Assembly (NCBI RefSeq): GCF_026914265.1
Contig: NC_069130.1
Span: 44,953,929-45,017,928 of the forward strand
DNA length: 64,000 bases
Source: Mya arenaria
Taxonomy: Eukaryota; Mollusca; Bivalvia; Myida; Myidae
Direction: 5' to 3'
Below, piece after piece: positions 47,400 to 58,548 of the stretch (positions are counted from its first letter, which is position 1; every line of letters starts with the position of its first letter). A model generated the notes under the pieces. That model was not told the origin of the DNA and ran no database searches. It saw only the letters and a program-made list of their open reading frames with translations. The position numbers and the translations under genes are program-made.

Positions 47400-48145
47400 T
47401 TGGTCGACATTATAAAACTATTCATTTATACATATATACAACGAAAACACAAGCAATTGGTCCAGCTGCTGGGCCAGCAACCGTCCATATCAGAGCCGAC
47501 CATTACAGAACAAGCAATTGATATCCTTTTTAATACCAGCTGCTAGGTCAGCAACAAACCATTACAGAACAAGCACTTGGTAACGGTAGCCATTATGTAA
47601 CTAGCTTTAGGATCAACAACCGGCCATAACAAGACAATTAATTGATAGCCATTATTAAACAGGCTTTTGTGTCAGCAACCTGCCATATCAGAACAAGCAA
47701 TGGGTAGCCATTATTAAACTAGCTTCAGAGTCAGCAATCGACCACATCAGAACAAGCAATTGGTAGCCATTGTTAAACCAGCTTCTGGGTCAGCAACCGG
47801 CCATTACAGAACAAGCAAATGACAGCATTTTTAAACCAGCTGCTTTGTCAGCAACCGACCATTAAAGAACAAGCAAATGGCAGCATTTTTAAACCAGCTG
47901 CTTTGTCAGCAACCGACCATTAAAGAACAAGCAAATGATAGCATTTTTAAACCAGTTGCTTTGTCAGCAACCGACCATTAAAGAACAAGCAAATGATAGC
48001 ATTTTTAAACCAGTTGCTTTGTCAGCAATCGACCATTAAAGAACAAGCAAATGATAGCATTTTTAAACCAGCTGCTTTGTCAGCAACCGACAATTAAAGA
48101 ACAAGCAAATGATAGCCTTTGCATACCAGCTGCTACGTCGGCATG
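47400..48145. repeat. 58-bp tandem repeat, about 12-13 units
   Basis: The unit contains CCAGCTGCTTTGTCAGCAAC, GACCATTAAAGAACAAGCAA and ATGATAGCATTTTTAAA. Units from about 47790 to 48120 are very alike; those to the left are more diverged, so growth was probably recent on the right. Confidence 0.9.
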
Positions 48146-48165
48146 TATATTTTTAACATGTGTGT

Positions 48166-48555
48166 CAATGGCGTAGCCAGACTGTACTGAATGTTACGCA
48201 CAAATGTGAGAGGCTATGGGATGGGTAATCCCTGTAACCGTAGGGGTTAAAGGGGGGGGGGGTGCTCCCCACGGGAAAGTGGAACATAGAACTAACATGT
48301 TTAGCATTGATTTGTATTTGTCGGAATTTATAGGTTCAAGGCCGACGACTGTAGTAACCAAGTGATTTTAAGGCTCTGTTAGCTATCTGGCACAGAGAAA
48401 CAATGCTTTCTATAGCTGATCTTCCCTTTAAGGTTTTATTCTGATGTCAAAACATAGCTTAGCCCTCGACTTTGATTCCATGTTTGGCCATTTTTTTCAC
48501 TTTTCAAATTGATGTTACGCATGTGCGTAAGTGCGTAACGCTGGCTATGCACCTG
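48166..48555. mobile_element. hAT5-like MITE, copy 2 (opposite orientation)
   Basis: The ends CAATGGCGTAGCCAG and CTGGCTATGCACCTG correspond to 45890-46287 read backwards. TGTGT flanks both sides (48161-48165, 48556-48560), again a 5-bp duplication. Confidence 0.8.
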
Positions 48556-48559
48556 TGTG

Positions 48560-49195
48560 TATTTTCAACAGTAATTGCGTACAAAGTATTTCAGAAATGA
48601 GCATGTACTTATATCATGTGACCAGCGAGATACTTAAAATAGAAAACTGGCTTAAGTACGGAAATGACTAAAGATGTTTGTACTCTGTATCACATGCATA
48701 TATCTGATAATCAAAATGATAATCAAAATATGAACAAAGAGCTTAACCATGTACATGAGAACTGTGGATTTTGAATTAAGATGGGAAACTGAGATTTGTT
48801 CACTTAACCTGCAGCTTCTGCTTAAGTGATGTGCAAATTTAACATGTCAAAGTTCAAGAACAATTTCCTGAGTTTCCCCTTAAAGTCGTTATTAGATCGC
48901 TGAAGAAGATACTTAATATCCTGTTTATACAAGACATACACAAACAGATTGCTTTGAGTTTAAGAATCTTAAGTGCGTATTGTCTTTGTTTCCTTTGTTG
49001 TGATTCACACGGTGTTGATGTCACATGAAGACATGAATATGATGAGTGACAGAAGGGGTTTATCTCTTAGTTAAAACATTACACTGATCAAGGGACATCA
49101 CCGACCTCACGTAATCCCATGCAAAAGGGGCACACTACAAGCTTACACTTGATAGATGAAGATCTTTTTTTCTTTCTTTTTTTGAATATAATTCA
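48560..49195. other. Spacer, nothing recognised
   Basis: AT-rich, no ORF or repeat recognised. Confidence 0.4.
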
Positions 49196-49539
49196 TTAAA
49201 GCTGCACTCTCACAGGTATACCATTTTTACAATTTTTTTTTATTTTTTGTCTTGGAAGAAGCAAATTTTTGCGTAAATATCTGCAAACCAGTGAAATAAG
49301 ACTGCTGACAAAACATCAGATCGTAGATTGTCCTATTTCCGTTCCAAAATTAATGTTTTATGGCTTAAACCGTTAGTAACGGTTTAAGAAATATGCATAA
49401 AACATCAATTTTTGAACTTAAATATAAATATGCGATCTAAAAAAAAATCAGCAGTCTTATAAAACTGGTTTCCATGGATTTTCGCAAAAATTGGCTCGTT
49501 CCAAGTCAAAACGTTCAATCTGTGAGAGTGCATCTTTAA
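49196..49539. mobile_element. Palindromic MITE with TTAAAG ends
   Basis: TTAAAGCTGCACTCTCACAG and CTGTGAGAGTGCATCTTTAA are inverted. The interior is also a long inverted repeat meeting near 49375 (AAACCGTTAGTAACGGTTTA). The terminal sequence resembles the left end of family A, so the two may share a transposase. Confidence 0.85.
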
Positions 49540-49794
49540 TGTGTTACTCATTTGCCTTTTTTTAAATAATAATGAAATAACGCACACACACAAAACATGA
49601 TTTGTGTACAATTAAATGTATTAGCCTCTTGAAAAAATGGGGATTTCAATTAATAAACTTCGTGCCCACAAATTTTCCATTTAAAACGAAAAACGCCAAT
49701 ATATATCGCATTTTTTATATGAACACATATCATATGGGTTTTAATTTTGCTTTTATCATTCAAGGCGAATGAGATTATAACTTTTGATGTGATG

Positions 49795-49855
49795 TGGCTA
49801 AATGAGTTGAGACTGACATTTACTGAAGTATTTCGTGATATCTGGGCCCTGTGTA
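49795..49855. mobile_element. End of a family B-related MITE
   Basis: GAGTTGAGACTGACATTTACT followed by GAAGTATTTCGTG and GGGCCC resembles the right end of 54430-54852. No partner left end found. Confidence 0.55.
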
Positions 49856-49944
49856 CTGCTAGTATACTGCTATCATTTCTATCACATTCAGCTATATAAT
49901 TGGATTATCTTATCTCAAAACAACCTTAAATCATAAACAGATTG

Positions 49945-50170
49945 TCTAAGGTTGAATCCTCTCTATCCTGAATTCAGGATTGTTATCATAAATGGTATCA
50001 TTTCTGGACAAGGACGCGAATTTAAGTCACTATGTGTTCCGGACTGTTCTTATTTGAACCTTGCGCGCATGTGTCACCAAACCGGACAAGTGGATTTCCT
50101 CCCGGTACTCCAATTTCCCCCACAACACAAGAGCACACTCTCGCGTCGTGTCACAGAGTGGGATTGATAT
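49945..50170 (-). repeat. Dispersed repeat with GGAGTACCGGGAGGAAAT core
   Basis: On the minus strand it carries GTGTTGTGGGGGAAATTGG, then the core and CCACTTGTCCGG. This core is seen in many animal repeats. No coding. Confidence 0.5.
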
Positions 50171-50261
50171 CATTTTGTAATATCTCATTTCAAAATTAGT
50201 GTAAAACAAGAGCTGTTGTAGGACAGCGCGCTTGACTTTACAACGCTTTGTCGTTATATAC

Positions 50262-50610
50262 CGTCTCCGAGGCATAGTGGTTAAGCATCCGCCTAGGAAG
50301 TGGGCGGTCGTGGGTTCGATCCCTGGCCGCGTCATACCAAAGTTAAAGGAAAAGTGGTATACTCAGTACTGGTTTAACCCAGGAAAGTTGTACCCCGTGT
50401 ATCGGTGCTTTACACCGAGCACGTAAAAGAACCAAGGGGTCTCTTCGAAAAAGAGTTAGGGTATCGCACCCGGACTTCCTTGTATCCACCACTGTCTCTT
50501 CAGCGTGCTGCCCCTTCAGCAAAAAAAAACAAAGGACCCCGTTGGAAATAAGTGCTTGCACTTTCACGGGTTATCCTTGACCGCAAGGTCTAAAGAAATA
50601 CATCATACAT
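50262..50610 (+). mobile_element. tRNA-derived SINE
   Basis: The head has a pol III A-box-like GGCATAGTGGTTAAGC and a B box GGTTCGATCCC with tRNA-like spacing, but the stems do not form a proper tRNA. The body has GGTGCTTTACACCGAGCACG and GAACCAAGGGGTCTC. It lies inside a repeat head (AACAAGAGCTG..., from 50207) whose uninterrupted copy starts at about 50659. Confidence 0.8.
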
Positions 50611-50646
50611 ATAATGAATACAATAATGATGTTATATGTGCCTGTC

Positions 50647-51475
50647 AAAAGCAATAATAACAAGAGCTGTCGTAATACAGCGCGCTCGACTATGCCGCTT
50701 TGACTTAGAAGTGAATACAATAACGATGTAATATGTGCCTGTCAAAAGCAATAAAAAAGCAATAAAACAATCAAATTAAAAAAGTTAACAAGAATCGCGA
50801 TGTGACAAAACTGGGTTTTTAATGATTGGCGGAAGAGATTCAGTTTCAACTGCTCTCTTCTATTTTTTGTAACAGTGACCTTGATCCTAAGGGCCCCAAA
50901 CACAATCCAATGGAAGTCCTCCATAATCTTTTCCTACATATCAAGTTTGGTCACAGTATGTCAACCATAACTAAAACAGTAATCTATTTTAGTAACAGTG
51001 ACCTTGACCCTAGGGGGCCAAAAGGCAATCCAATGAAAGCTCTGCATATTGTCCTATATACCAAATTTGGTTACACTATGTCAACCCTTACTTGAGTTAT
51101 TTAGTACTTACCATATACCCATTGTTTTAGCAACAGTGACCATGACCTAGACCATAACTCTCTGGGCCCAAAACACAATCTCAAGAAAGGTCTCTATAAA
51201 CTCTTCCTATATACCAAGTTTTGTCACAATATGTAGATCCTTACTTTAGTTATTCAATACCAACCCCTTTTCTATTAATAGCAACCTTGACCTTGATCCT
51301 AGGGGCCTCTAACGCATTCCCATAACAGGTCTTCATAAACTCTTCGTATATTACAAGTTTGGTCTCTTTATGTCAAACCTAGCTAAAATTATTCGATACA
51401 TAAGATGACTTTGACGCTGCCCTCCCACCAACCAGCCCGAACAATGACGCAAGTCTTCAAATAACTTGTTTTCCC
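50647..51475 (+). mobile_element. Pearl-like tandem element (about 130-bp units)
   Basis: After the head AACAAGAGCTGTCGTAATAC come four to five units with AACAGTGACCTTGA.CCTA.G, CAATC.A.GAAAG and ATATACCAAGTTTGGTCACA. The end has CCGAACAATGACGCAAGTCT. One stray unit of the same type lies at 52636-52760, beyond the next array. Confidence 0.7.
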
Positions 51476-51579
51476 TTTATGAAAATGTGGTTAAGAATAT
51501 AAAAATGTGCATGTCAAAAGAAATTAAAAGAAAAATCAAAAAATCAATAAATAAATAAATAAATACATAAAAAAAATCA

Positions 51580-52490
51580 AAGGCCATAATTTGTATTTAG
51601 GGTTAAAATGGGGTTGTGTGACCTTAATGTAAGATGGTCGTCATTAATTGTGCGAAGTAATAAGTGCATTGAATGAAGGGTATAGAAGTTTTTCATTAAA
51701 TCCCAATTTGCCCAAAAACGTTAACCTGCCCTAAAACTTCAACCTAAGTCAATCAGTGGCCATAACTTGTATTAAGGATAATATGGAGTTACGTAACGTC
51801 ATTGTGTGATGGTCCTAAACAAAAGTGTGAAGTATTAAGTCAATTGAACGAAGGGTATAGAAGTTATAAATAAATATCCCAACCTGCCCTTAAACTTTAA
51901 CCTAAGTTCCATAGTCAATCAGGGGCCATAATTTGTACAAATGATATGGAGTTATCTAACCTCATAATGTGATGGCCCTGTACAACTGTGTGAAGTATTA
52001 AGTCAATTGAATGAATGGTATTGGACTTATAAGTGAAAATTCCAACTTGCCCCAAAACTTTAAACCTGCCCTAAAACTTCAACCTAAGTCCATCAGGGAC
52101 CATAACTTGTATTAAGGATAATATGAGGTTATGGAACCTCATTGTGTGATGGTCCTGAACAACTGTTTGAAGTATTAAGTCAATTGAACGAAGGGTATAG
52201 AAGTTATTAATAAATATCCCAACCTGCCCTAAAACTTTAACCTAAGTTCCATAGTCAATCAGGGGCCATAATTTGTATAAAGGATGATATGGAGTTATCT
52301 AACCTCATTATGTGATGGCCCTGAACGACTGTGTATTAAGTCAATTGAATGAAGGGTATTGGACTTATAAGTCGAGGGGTGAAAGCGAAAAGGTTCTATC
52401 TGCTTCTTTATTTAATGTCACTTAGAACCTTTTCGCTTTCAACCCTCGAAGTGAAAATCCCAACTTGCCCTAAAACTTTAACTGGACGCC
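51580..52490. repeat. Tandem array with alternating 162/176-bp units
   Basis: The word AAGTCAATTGAA (or AAGTGCATTGAA) recurs at about 51662, 51837, 52000, 52177 and 52338, giving spacings of about 175, 163, 177 and 161. Alternate units share GGGTATAGAAGTT or GGTATTGGACTTATAAG, so the true period is a dimer of about 338 bp. Confidence 0.8.
52373..52448. mobile_element. 76-bp hairpin element inserted in the array
   Basis: CGAGGGGTGAAAGCGAAAAG and its near-complement CTTTTCGCTTTCAACCCTCG are 26-bp inverted ends around a 24-base centre. AAGT is duplicated (52369-52372, 52449-52452). The matching unit at about 52024 has the uninterrupted TTATAAGTGAAAAT. Confidence 0.9.
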
Positions 52491-52635
52491 GACGCTGGGG
52501 CGAGTAGTAAAGCCCTCCTTATTCTTCGAATAGTGGAGCTAAAAAGGTAAATATTTCAAGTAATGCACAAGGTTTTCAATGATTGACAGAACAATGTCAG
52601 CCTTCGTTGTGAGACTCAGTATGTTACCTTCTATT

Positions 52636-52760
52636 TTTATTAACAGTGACCTTGACCATAGGGACCCCAAATGTAATCTCATGAAAGTCTCCATAAACTC
52701 TTCCTAAATACCAATTTGGTCAAAATATGTCAACCCTTATTAAGGTTATTCAGTACCAAG
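52636..52760. repeat. Single stray unit of the 50.9-51.4 kb array
   Basis: AACAGTGACCTTGACCATAG through GTCAACCCTTATTAAGGTTA matches the 130-bp units, suggesting that the 162/176-bp array lies inside or was inserted into that element. Confidence 0.7.
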
Positions 52761-52769
52761 TGGGTATCT

Positions 52770-53510
52770 TGTTGTAAAGTTGCAATTTTATAACGTTATG
52801 TCTGTGAAGTTGTATAGCTGCAATTTTATAACGTCATGTCTGTGAAGTTGTAAGGCTGCATGACGTCATTTGTCTGTGAATGTGTAAAGCTGCAATTTGA
52901 TGACGTCATGTATGTGAAGTTTTAAAGCTGCAATTTAATAACGTCATATCTGTGAAGTTGTAAAGCTGCCATTTTATGATGTCATGTCCGTGAAGTTGTA
53001 AAGCTGCCATTTTATGACACCATGTCTGTGAAGTTGTCAAGCCGCAATTTAATGACGTCATGTCTGTGAAGTTGTAAAGCTGCCATTTTATGATGTCATG
53101 TCCGTGAAGTTGTAAAGCAGCCATTTTATAACGTCATGTCTGTGAAGTTGTCAAGCCGCAATTTAATAACGTCATATCTGTGAAGTTGTAAAGCTGCCAT
53201 TTTATGATGTCATGTCCGTGAAGTTGTAAAGCAGCCATTTTATAACGTCATGTCTGTGAAGTTGTCAAGCCGCAATTTAATGACGTCATGTCTGTGAAGT
53301 TGTAAAGCCGCAATTTAATGACGTCATGTCTGTGAAGATGTAAAGCCGCAATTTTATAACACCATGCATGTGAATGTGTAAAGCTGCCATTTCATAACGT
53401 CATGATTGTAAAGTTGTAAAGCCTCAATTTCATGACGTCATATATGTGAAGTTGTAAAGCTGCAGTTGTATAACATCATGTCTGTGAAGTTGTTAAACTG
53501 CAAATTTTAA
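52770..53510. repeat. 38-bp tandem array with CRE palindromes
   Basis: About 19 units of ATGTCTGTGAAGTTGTAAAG plus C.GC(A/C)ATTT.ATGACGTC. TGACGTCA is perfect in at least six units and altered (TAACGTCA, TGATGTCA) in most others. Open frames across it are artefacts. Confidence 0.9.
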
Positions 53511-54430
53511 CAAATAATAGCAGACGGGTAATGTCATTGGCTAGAAAGGTAATTATAATCTTAACTGTTGTGTTCCAATATCACAACTTCAGTTCGAAAA
53601 TCAAGAACAACAGAGTTTTACATATTTACATTATATTCTAGTCTTAATACATACTTACATACATATTTAACCGAAGGTATGTTTAACATCATAACTGAAC
53701 AGAGTATATAACACAGGTCTTAAGCAATGAAATTAAATCATAATTTCTAAATGTATGCATGCAGTATACACATTAAATACACATGTAACTTCGGTCTGAA
53801 TGCCAATTTTACAACACAGTAAATACACAACAGAATGTATAAGAAATACCAGAATACTTGATGACAATTTCTAGCACTATGAAGCAACGACATTGGGAAT
53901 GTTTATACATGTACTGAGCCAATATTCGAGCCCTTGTTTAAGAAATGTTCATAATAACTAGATTTAAAATGCCAAACACATCATTCATATCATTTCTGTG
54001 TACGTCATTGTAAAACACACATCTGGGTCATTTATAATTCAGTATGTAACAAATTTTACCATCTTACCAACTGTTCTAGGAGCAAATTTATGACGAAATT
54101 AAGATTTGCAGTCTTAAGTCTGAAACTAGGACTTAGAGTCTTTCCATGATAAATGTTAATGACAATAAAATTGAACATGAGTGGGCAATATTGAAGACTC
54201 CATCAATATATTGATAAAATCAGAGAGTGCAAATATCTATTGTCAAATTGTCCATATTATTAGTTTTCTACTTCTTCAGAACAGATGTTGGATTACAAGA
54301 GTACCAAAATATTTACTGAATGATTGCGCATTATGTGGCCAAAATGTTTTTGTCAGTTTCATCAAGTCAAAATTATTGTTAAATAATATCTATTGAGGAT
54401 ATGTCATTTAAAGAGAATATTGCAACCAGG
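53510..54430. other. Spacer, nothing recognised
   Basis: AT-rich. It lies beyond the AP2M1 stop codon and may include far 3' UTR. Confidence 0.4.
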
Positions 54431-54852
54431 CCCCAATATCACGAAAATACTTAAGTCAAATCTCAAACTAAGTCTCAACTCATTTCACTATATTAAAGCA
54501 TAATTTTCTTCAAAATCTTCCGTGTTTTATACTTTTTGAAAACATATTTTCTTATAGAATTTGTTGTTAAAAAGATTTTTTCACTATTTCAAAGAAAACA
54601 AATTCTAGAGCAAAAAATATACTCGAGTATTTTATAATTAATACAGAATTGTACTCATATACAATTTTGGCTGTAGAATAGATTTCCCTTGGAATTTGAC
54701 CAAAGGCTTTTTTCAGCATATTCTATGATAGAATGTGCTTATAAAACTGTAAAAAAAACATATATGATTTTTAATGAATTTTGATGCTATGTGGTATAAT
54801 GTGTTGAGCCTGAGTTTGAGATTTGACTTAAGTATTTCGTGGTATTGGGGCC
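54430..54852. mobile_element. MITE family B-related, long inverted ends
   Basis: GGCCCCAATATCACGAAAAT and its complement at the right end continue as inverted repeats for about 42 bp (TACTTAAGTCAAATCTCAAA). AT-rich interior, no coding. Confidence 0.85.
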
Positions 54853-55942
54853 CGGTCTTTGTGAAATATAACAATTAAATCAAAAGTACACTGATAAATC
54901 GTATATATACTTGCTTACTTGAACTCTCATTATATTCATGGGCAAAACCATTTTAACAACAGAATTTACAATTATGTAATTTCTTTCATAGGCTCAACTC
55001 TCAATATCCTATATGAACCAAAATACAGAATGTGTGATTAATTAAACATTTGATAAATAAATAAGAAACCATTTTATTTGCTATACATTGCCAATATTTC
55101 ACAAAGTAAATAACTGAATATTTTTTCATGTTTTTTTTTATTCATAACTACAGTAGGTACATGTAAATGAATGAATTAAAATGAAGAGAAAAATCATATA
55201 CACATACACCAGTCCACTAGCTATTGACAATGTATACATATATTGTGAAAACACTCAACAAAATTCATTATTCTAAACATATTGCATCAAGCCTTAATCC
55301 AAAGTCTGGCCTCTTTTAATGTTTGTAAATATAGCCAACTTCCAAGAGTCAAGGGCAGCAACCGCATACATAACATTCTGAACAAAAGTTAAATATCTAT
55401 TATATGAATTAAAATTTTACATTTTTTCAAAAATACTGTAGTCCAAAAAAACTTTTATCTCTAAAATGTTAACAATTGATTGCGCCAAAGCAATGTCCAT
55501 CTGTGCACCATGCACTAGTTTGACGGCTTAAGGCTGGTTAAATTATTTGCGGTCCAATAGAAAAATTCATGGCTTCAAACCTTTTTGGCCATGCAATATA
55601 CTGTACTTAGTGCTGTTATCTAGAAAACCTAAGGAAAGCCTTCCTTAATAGGTTTATGTTTCAAAAATCCTTTGGTACAAACTGAATAAGTTCACATATT
55701 TTAATCATAGAAGAGCAACCTCATAACTAAAAAGATAAATTAAAAATCAACGACTGAGCGTTTTCAAAGTCAAATTATAACCTTTCATCATGTATCTGAG
55801 TGGATGTATTTTGTTTAGATAACGCTTTTCCAGATGATTTTTTACAGAAATATCTCAATTCTATATCATCTATGTTGTTTGTTCAGTTTAAGTCTTTCAA
55901 TCGCCCAAGACATGCTGGCAGGTGTTGGGAGTCACAAGCAGA
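54853..55942 (-). other. AP2M1: Probable 3' UTR of AP2M1
   Basis: The region directly after the AP2M1 stop on the minus strand is AT-rich, without coding. Minus-strand AATAAA (TTTATT on the + strand) occurs near 55072 and 55137. The transcript end was not determined. Confidence 0.4.
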
Positions 55943-56077
55943 CTAACATCTTGTCTCATAGAGGCCGCTGCGCCCGATGTAGCGCACCCATTTGATAACA
56001 TCATGGTCACTGTAGTTCAGCTTGGGCTCAAACACCTTCAGGTAGCGAACCTTGAAGCCCGATGGTGCAAATGGTAC
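55943..56077 (-). CDS. AP2M1: AP-2 complex subunit mu, last coding exon
   Basis: Mu2 is part of the AP-2 clathrin adaptor at the plasma membrane and binds Tyr-x-x-hydrophobic sorting signals on cargo. This exon encodes 44 residues and a stop: [41 protein letters not shown]. It is almost identical to the vertebrate C-terminus; in the usual numbering the W and R of KWVRY are W421 and R423 of the cargo pocket. Minus-strand TTGCAG precedes it as 3' splice site (phase 0). The GAG-GTA join to the exon at 59637-59748 gives the family's NFEVPFAP. Codon use is clearly coding compared with the flanks. The upstream gene lies to the right. Confidence 0.97.
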   Translation of the reverse strand, partial: VPFAPSGFKVRYLKVFEPKLNYSDHDVIKWVRYIGRSGLYETRC

Positions 56078-56180
56078 CTGCAATTTGATACAATGGTAGC
56101 ACACTCAAAATATGTAACATGAAGTACTAGTAACAAATTGTACTGTATAAAGTATATCATTCACCACAGAATAAGATTAA

Positions 56181-57285
56181 AACAAGAGATGTTTGTCAAA
56201 CATTATGACTGGTCACTGTGACCTTGACCTTTGACCCAATGACCCCTTAAATCATAAGGGGTCATCTACAAGTCAGATGTAACTCCAAGTCAAGTTTGAA
56301 GGCCATGGGTTCAGGCATTGTTGAGTTATCACTCGGACAACCTTTTACCATTCAAGATCACTGTGACCTTGACCTTTGGCTCTATGAATCCTAAAATCAA
56401 TAAGGATGATCTACTGGTCAGGCTTAACATCCATGTCAAGTTTAATGATCATAGGTTTAGGCATTGTTGAGATATCAGTGGGGGAAGCTTTAACTTTTTG
56501 GCGTTAAAGGTTACTGTGACATTGACCTTGGCCTGATGACCCCCAAAGTGGATAGGGGTCATCTACTGGGCAGGCCCAACCTTAATGTCAAGTTTGATGG
56601 TCCAAGAATTGTCGAGTTTGCTTTCAAGGTCACTGTTACCTTGACCTTTGACCCCTAAAATTAATAGGGGTCATCTTCTGGTCAGGCCCAACCTCCATGT
56701 CAAATTTGAGGGCCATGGGTGCAGGCATTGTTAAGTTATCACTCGAACAGTCTTTTACTATTCAAGGTCACTGTGACCTTGACCTTTGACCCATTGAGCC
56801 CAAAAAACAATAGGGGTCAGCTACTGGTCAGACCCAACCTCCAAGTCAAGTTTGAGGGCCATGGGTGCAGGCATTGTCATGTTATCACTCGGACAACCTT
56901 TTACCATTCAATGTCACTGTGACCTTGACCTTTGGCCTAATGACCCCCAAAAACAATAGGGGTCATCTACTGGTCAGGCCCAACCTCCAAGTCAAGTTTG
57001 AGGGCCATGGGTGCAGGCATTGTTGAGTTATCACTCGGACAAGCTTTAAAATTATTTTACCATTAAAGGTCACTGTGACCTTGACCTTTAACCCGATGAC
57101 CCCCAAAATCAATAGGGGTTATCTACTGGTCAGGCCCAACCTTCATGTGAAGTTTGATGACCATACGTCCAGGAATTGTTGAGTTATCACTCGGACAAGC
57201 TTTGGTCTACCGACGGACCGACCGACCGACCGACATGCCTGTGCAAAGCAATATACCCCTCTTCTTCGAAGGGGGGCATAATTAT
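56181..57285 (+). mobile_element. Pearl-like tandem element (about 150-bp units)
   Basis: The head CAAGAGATGTTTGTCAAACA is followed by about seven units with TCACTGTGACCTTGACCTTT, TAGGGGTCATCTACTGGTCA and GGCATTGTTGAGTTATCACT. The end is GACCGACCGACCGAC and the hairpin CCCCTCTTCTTCGAAGGGGG followed by GCATAAT. It lies inside the AP2M1 intron, 104 bp from the last exon. Confidence 0.85.
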
Positions 57286-57633
57286 GTACTGCATACAACA
57301 GATAATATTTAGCTGTTTTTTTCTTTTCGAGGCTCAGAGACCCCTTTTATTTACCCTGTAATAGGGACCATGGGGTTGGGGCCAACCCCATGGGCCATCA
57401 CTCATAAACAATAATGTTTAATACAGGGTTCATACAATTACCAAAATAAAAAAATCACAATTTCATAGGAAATAGGAAAGGTTTTTATTGAAGCAGTACA
57501 TATTGAATAGTTTAACTTTTTATCATAATCAAGTTTTATGACTGATTTCAGAAAGATTGCTGAAAATCAAATCAAATTTTACCGGATTTTTGTCACTACT
57601 TTTTCCCCGTGTAATATCTATCAAAGCATACTA

Positions 57634-58014
57634 CAGGGCTTCCATTAAGATTTTTAAACTGGAAGTATGAACTTCCTGTCAATCAATTTTGGAAGTTTTA
57701 CACTAAAATGTGGAAGTTTAAGTCTCCCACATACAATATCTTTTTCAACTATTTATCAACAAGTAAACAAATAATTTGCAACTTCAACATATATCATGAC
57801 AATTCATTTTACTTAAAAAGTTAAAATGATTGAAATTGTGACTATAAAAGTAATATTGACAAAAGTTTTTGATATTTTGAACTTCAAGCTTTCAACTTTG
57901 TAAGTTTTCTTCAAAATTATGAAAGTTTTTGTACTTCCAAGGAATCAATTTTGGAAGTTTTAACCCATTTCTAGGGAGTAATATACTTCCAAACTTCCAT
58001 TAATGGAAGCCCAG
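57634..58014. mobile_element. hAT-type MITE in the AP2M1 intron
   Basis: Inverted ends CAGGGCTTCCATTAA and TTAATGGAAGCCCAG, with ATACTA on both sides. Inside, TTTTGGAAGTTTTA-type words repeat. No coding. Confidence 0.75.
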
Positions 58015-58548
58015 ATACTATCTAGCATAAAATTCAGTGCATAAACATACATCCAGTTTTCCTGAACTGAATTTAAGTTGTTTGTTTTTAAACTAGTTAA
58101 GTAGCATTCAATTATGAAGTATTTCACATAATATGCTGATAACTAGTCCTGCGTTCATTTAAAGCTAACAGCTGCTCACACTAGCAAACTGTTTTGTTTC
58201 TGTTATATCGTAGTGATACAATGGAATCAGGGAACCAAATCGCAAACTTTACCTATGGTGAGCAAGTGGTGGCATTTACTAACTGCAGGGCAGTACTTTA
58301 TTGATGTCGCAAAAGCTGACAGAATTAAGTCCATCTGTTTTATATGGAATCATGAAATATATAATTTTTTTATTAAAGAATGCCTGGAGCACTAGCCAAA
58401 GTCATAGCTAGACAATTAAGTCTTGAAGTGGATAACCCTAACCAGATTAATCAGTGAAGTGAAATTTTACTGTTTCAATTTGATATTTATCAGTTTTTAA
58501 ATATTGGCCAATTTTCTATATAAAGCCAATATTGACTATTAATAGAAT

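Noticed and set aside
47400-48145. CRISPR array
   Set aside because: Units are contiguous 58-bp repeats without unique spacers, in an animal genome.
50262-50335. tRNA gene
   Set aside because: The A and B boxes are there but the stems do not pair properly, and a SINE body follows.
52906-53124. Repetitive 72-residue protein
   Set aside because: Out-of-context reading of the 38-bp array.
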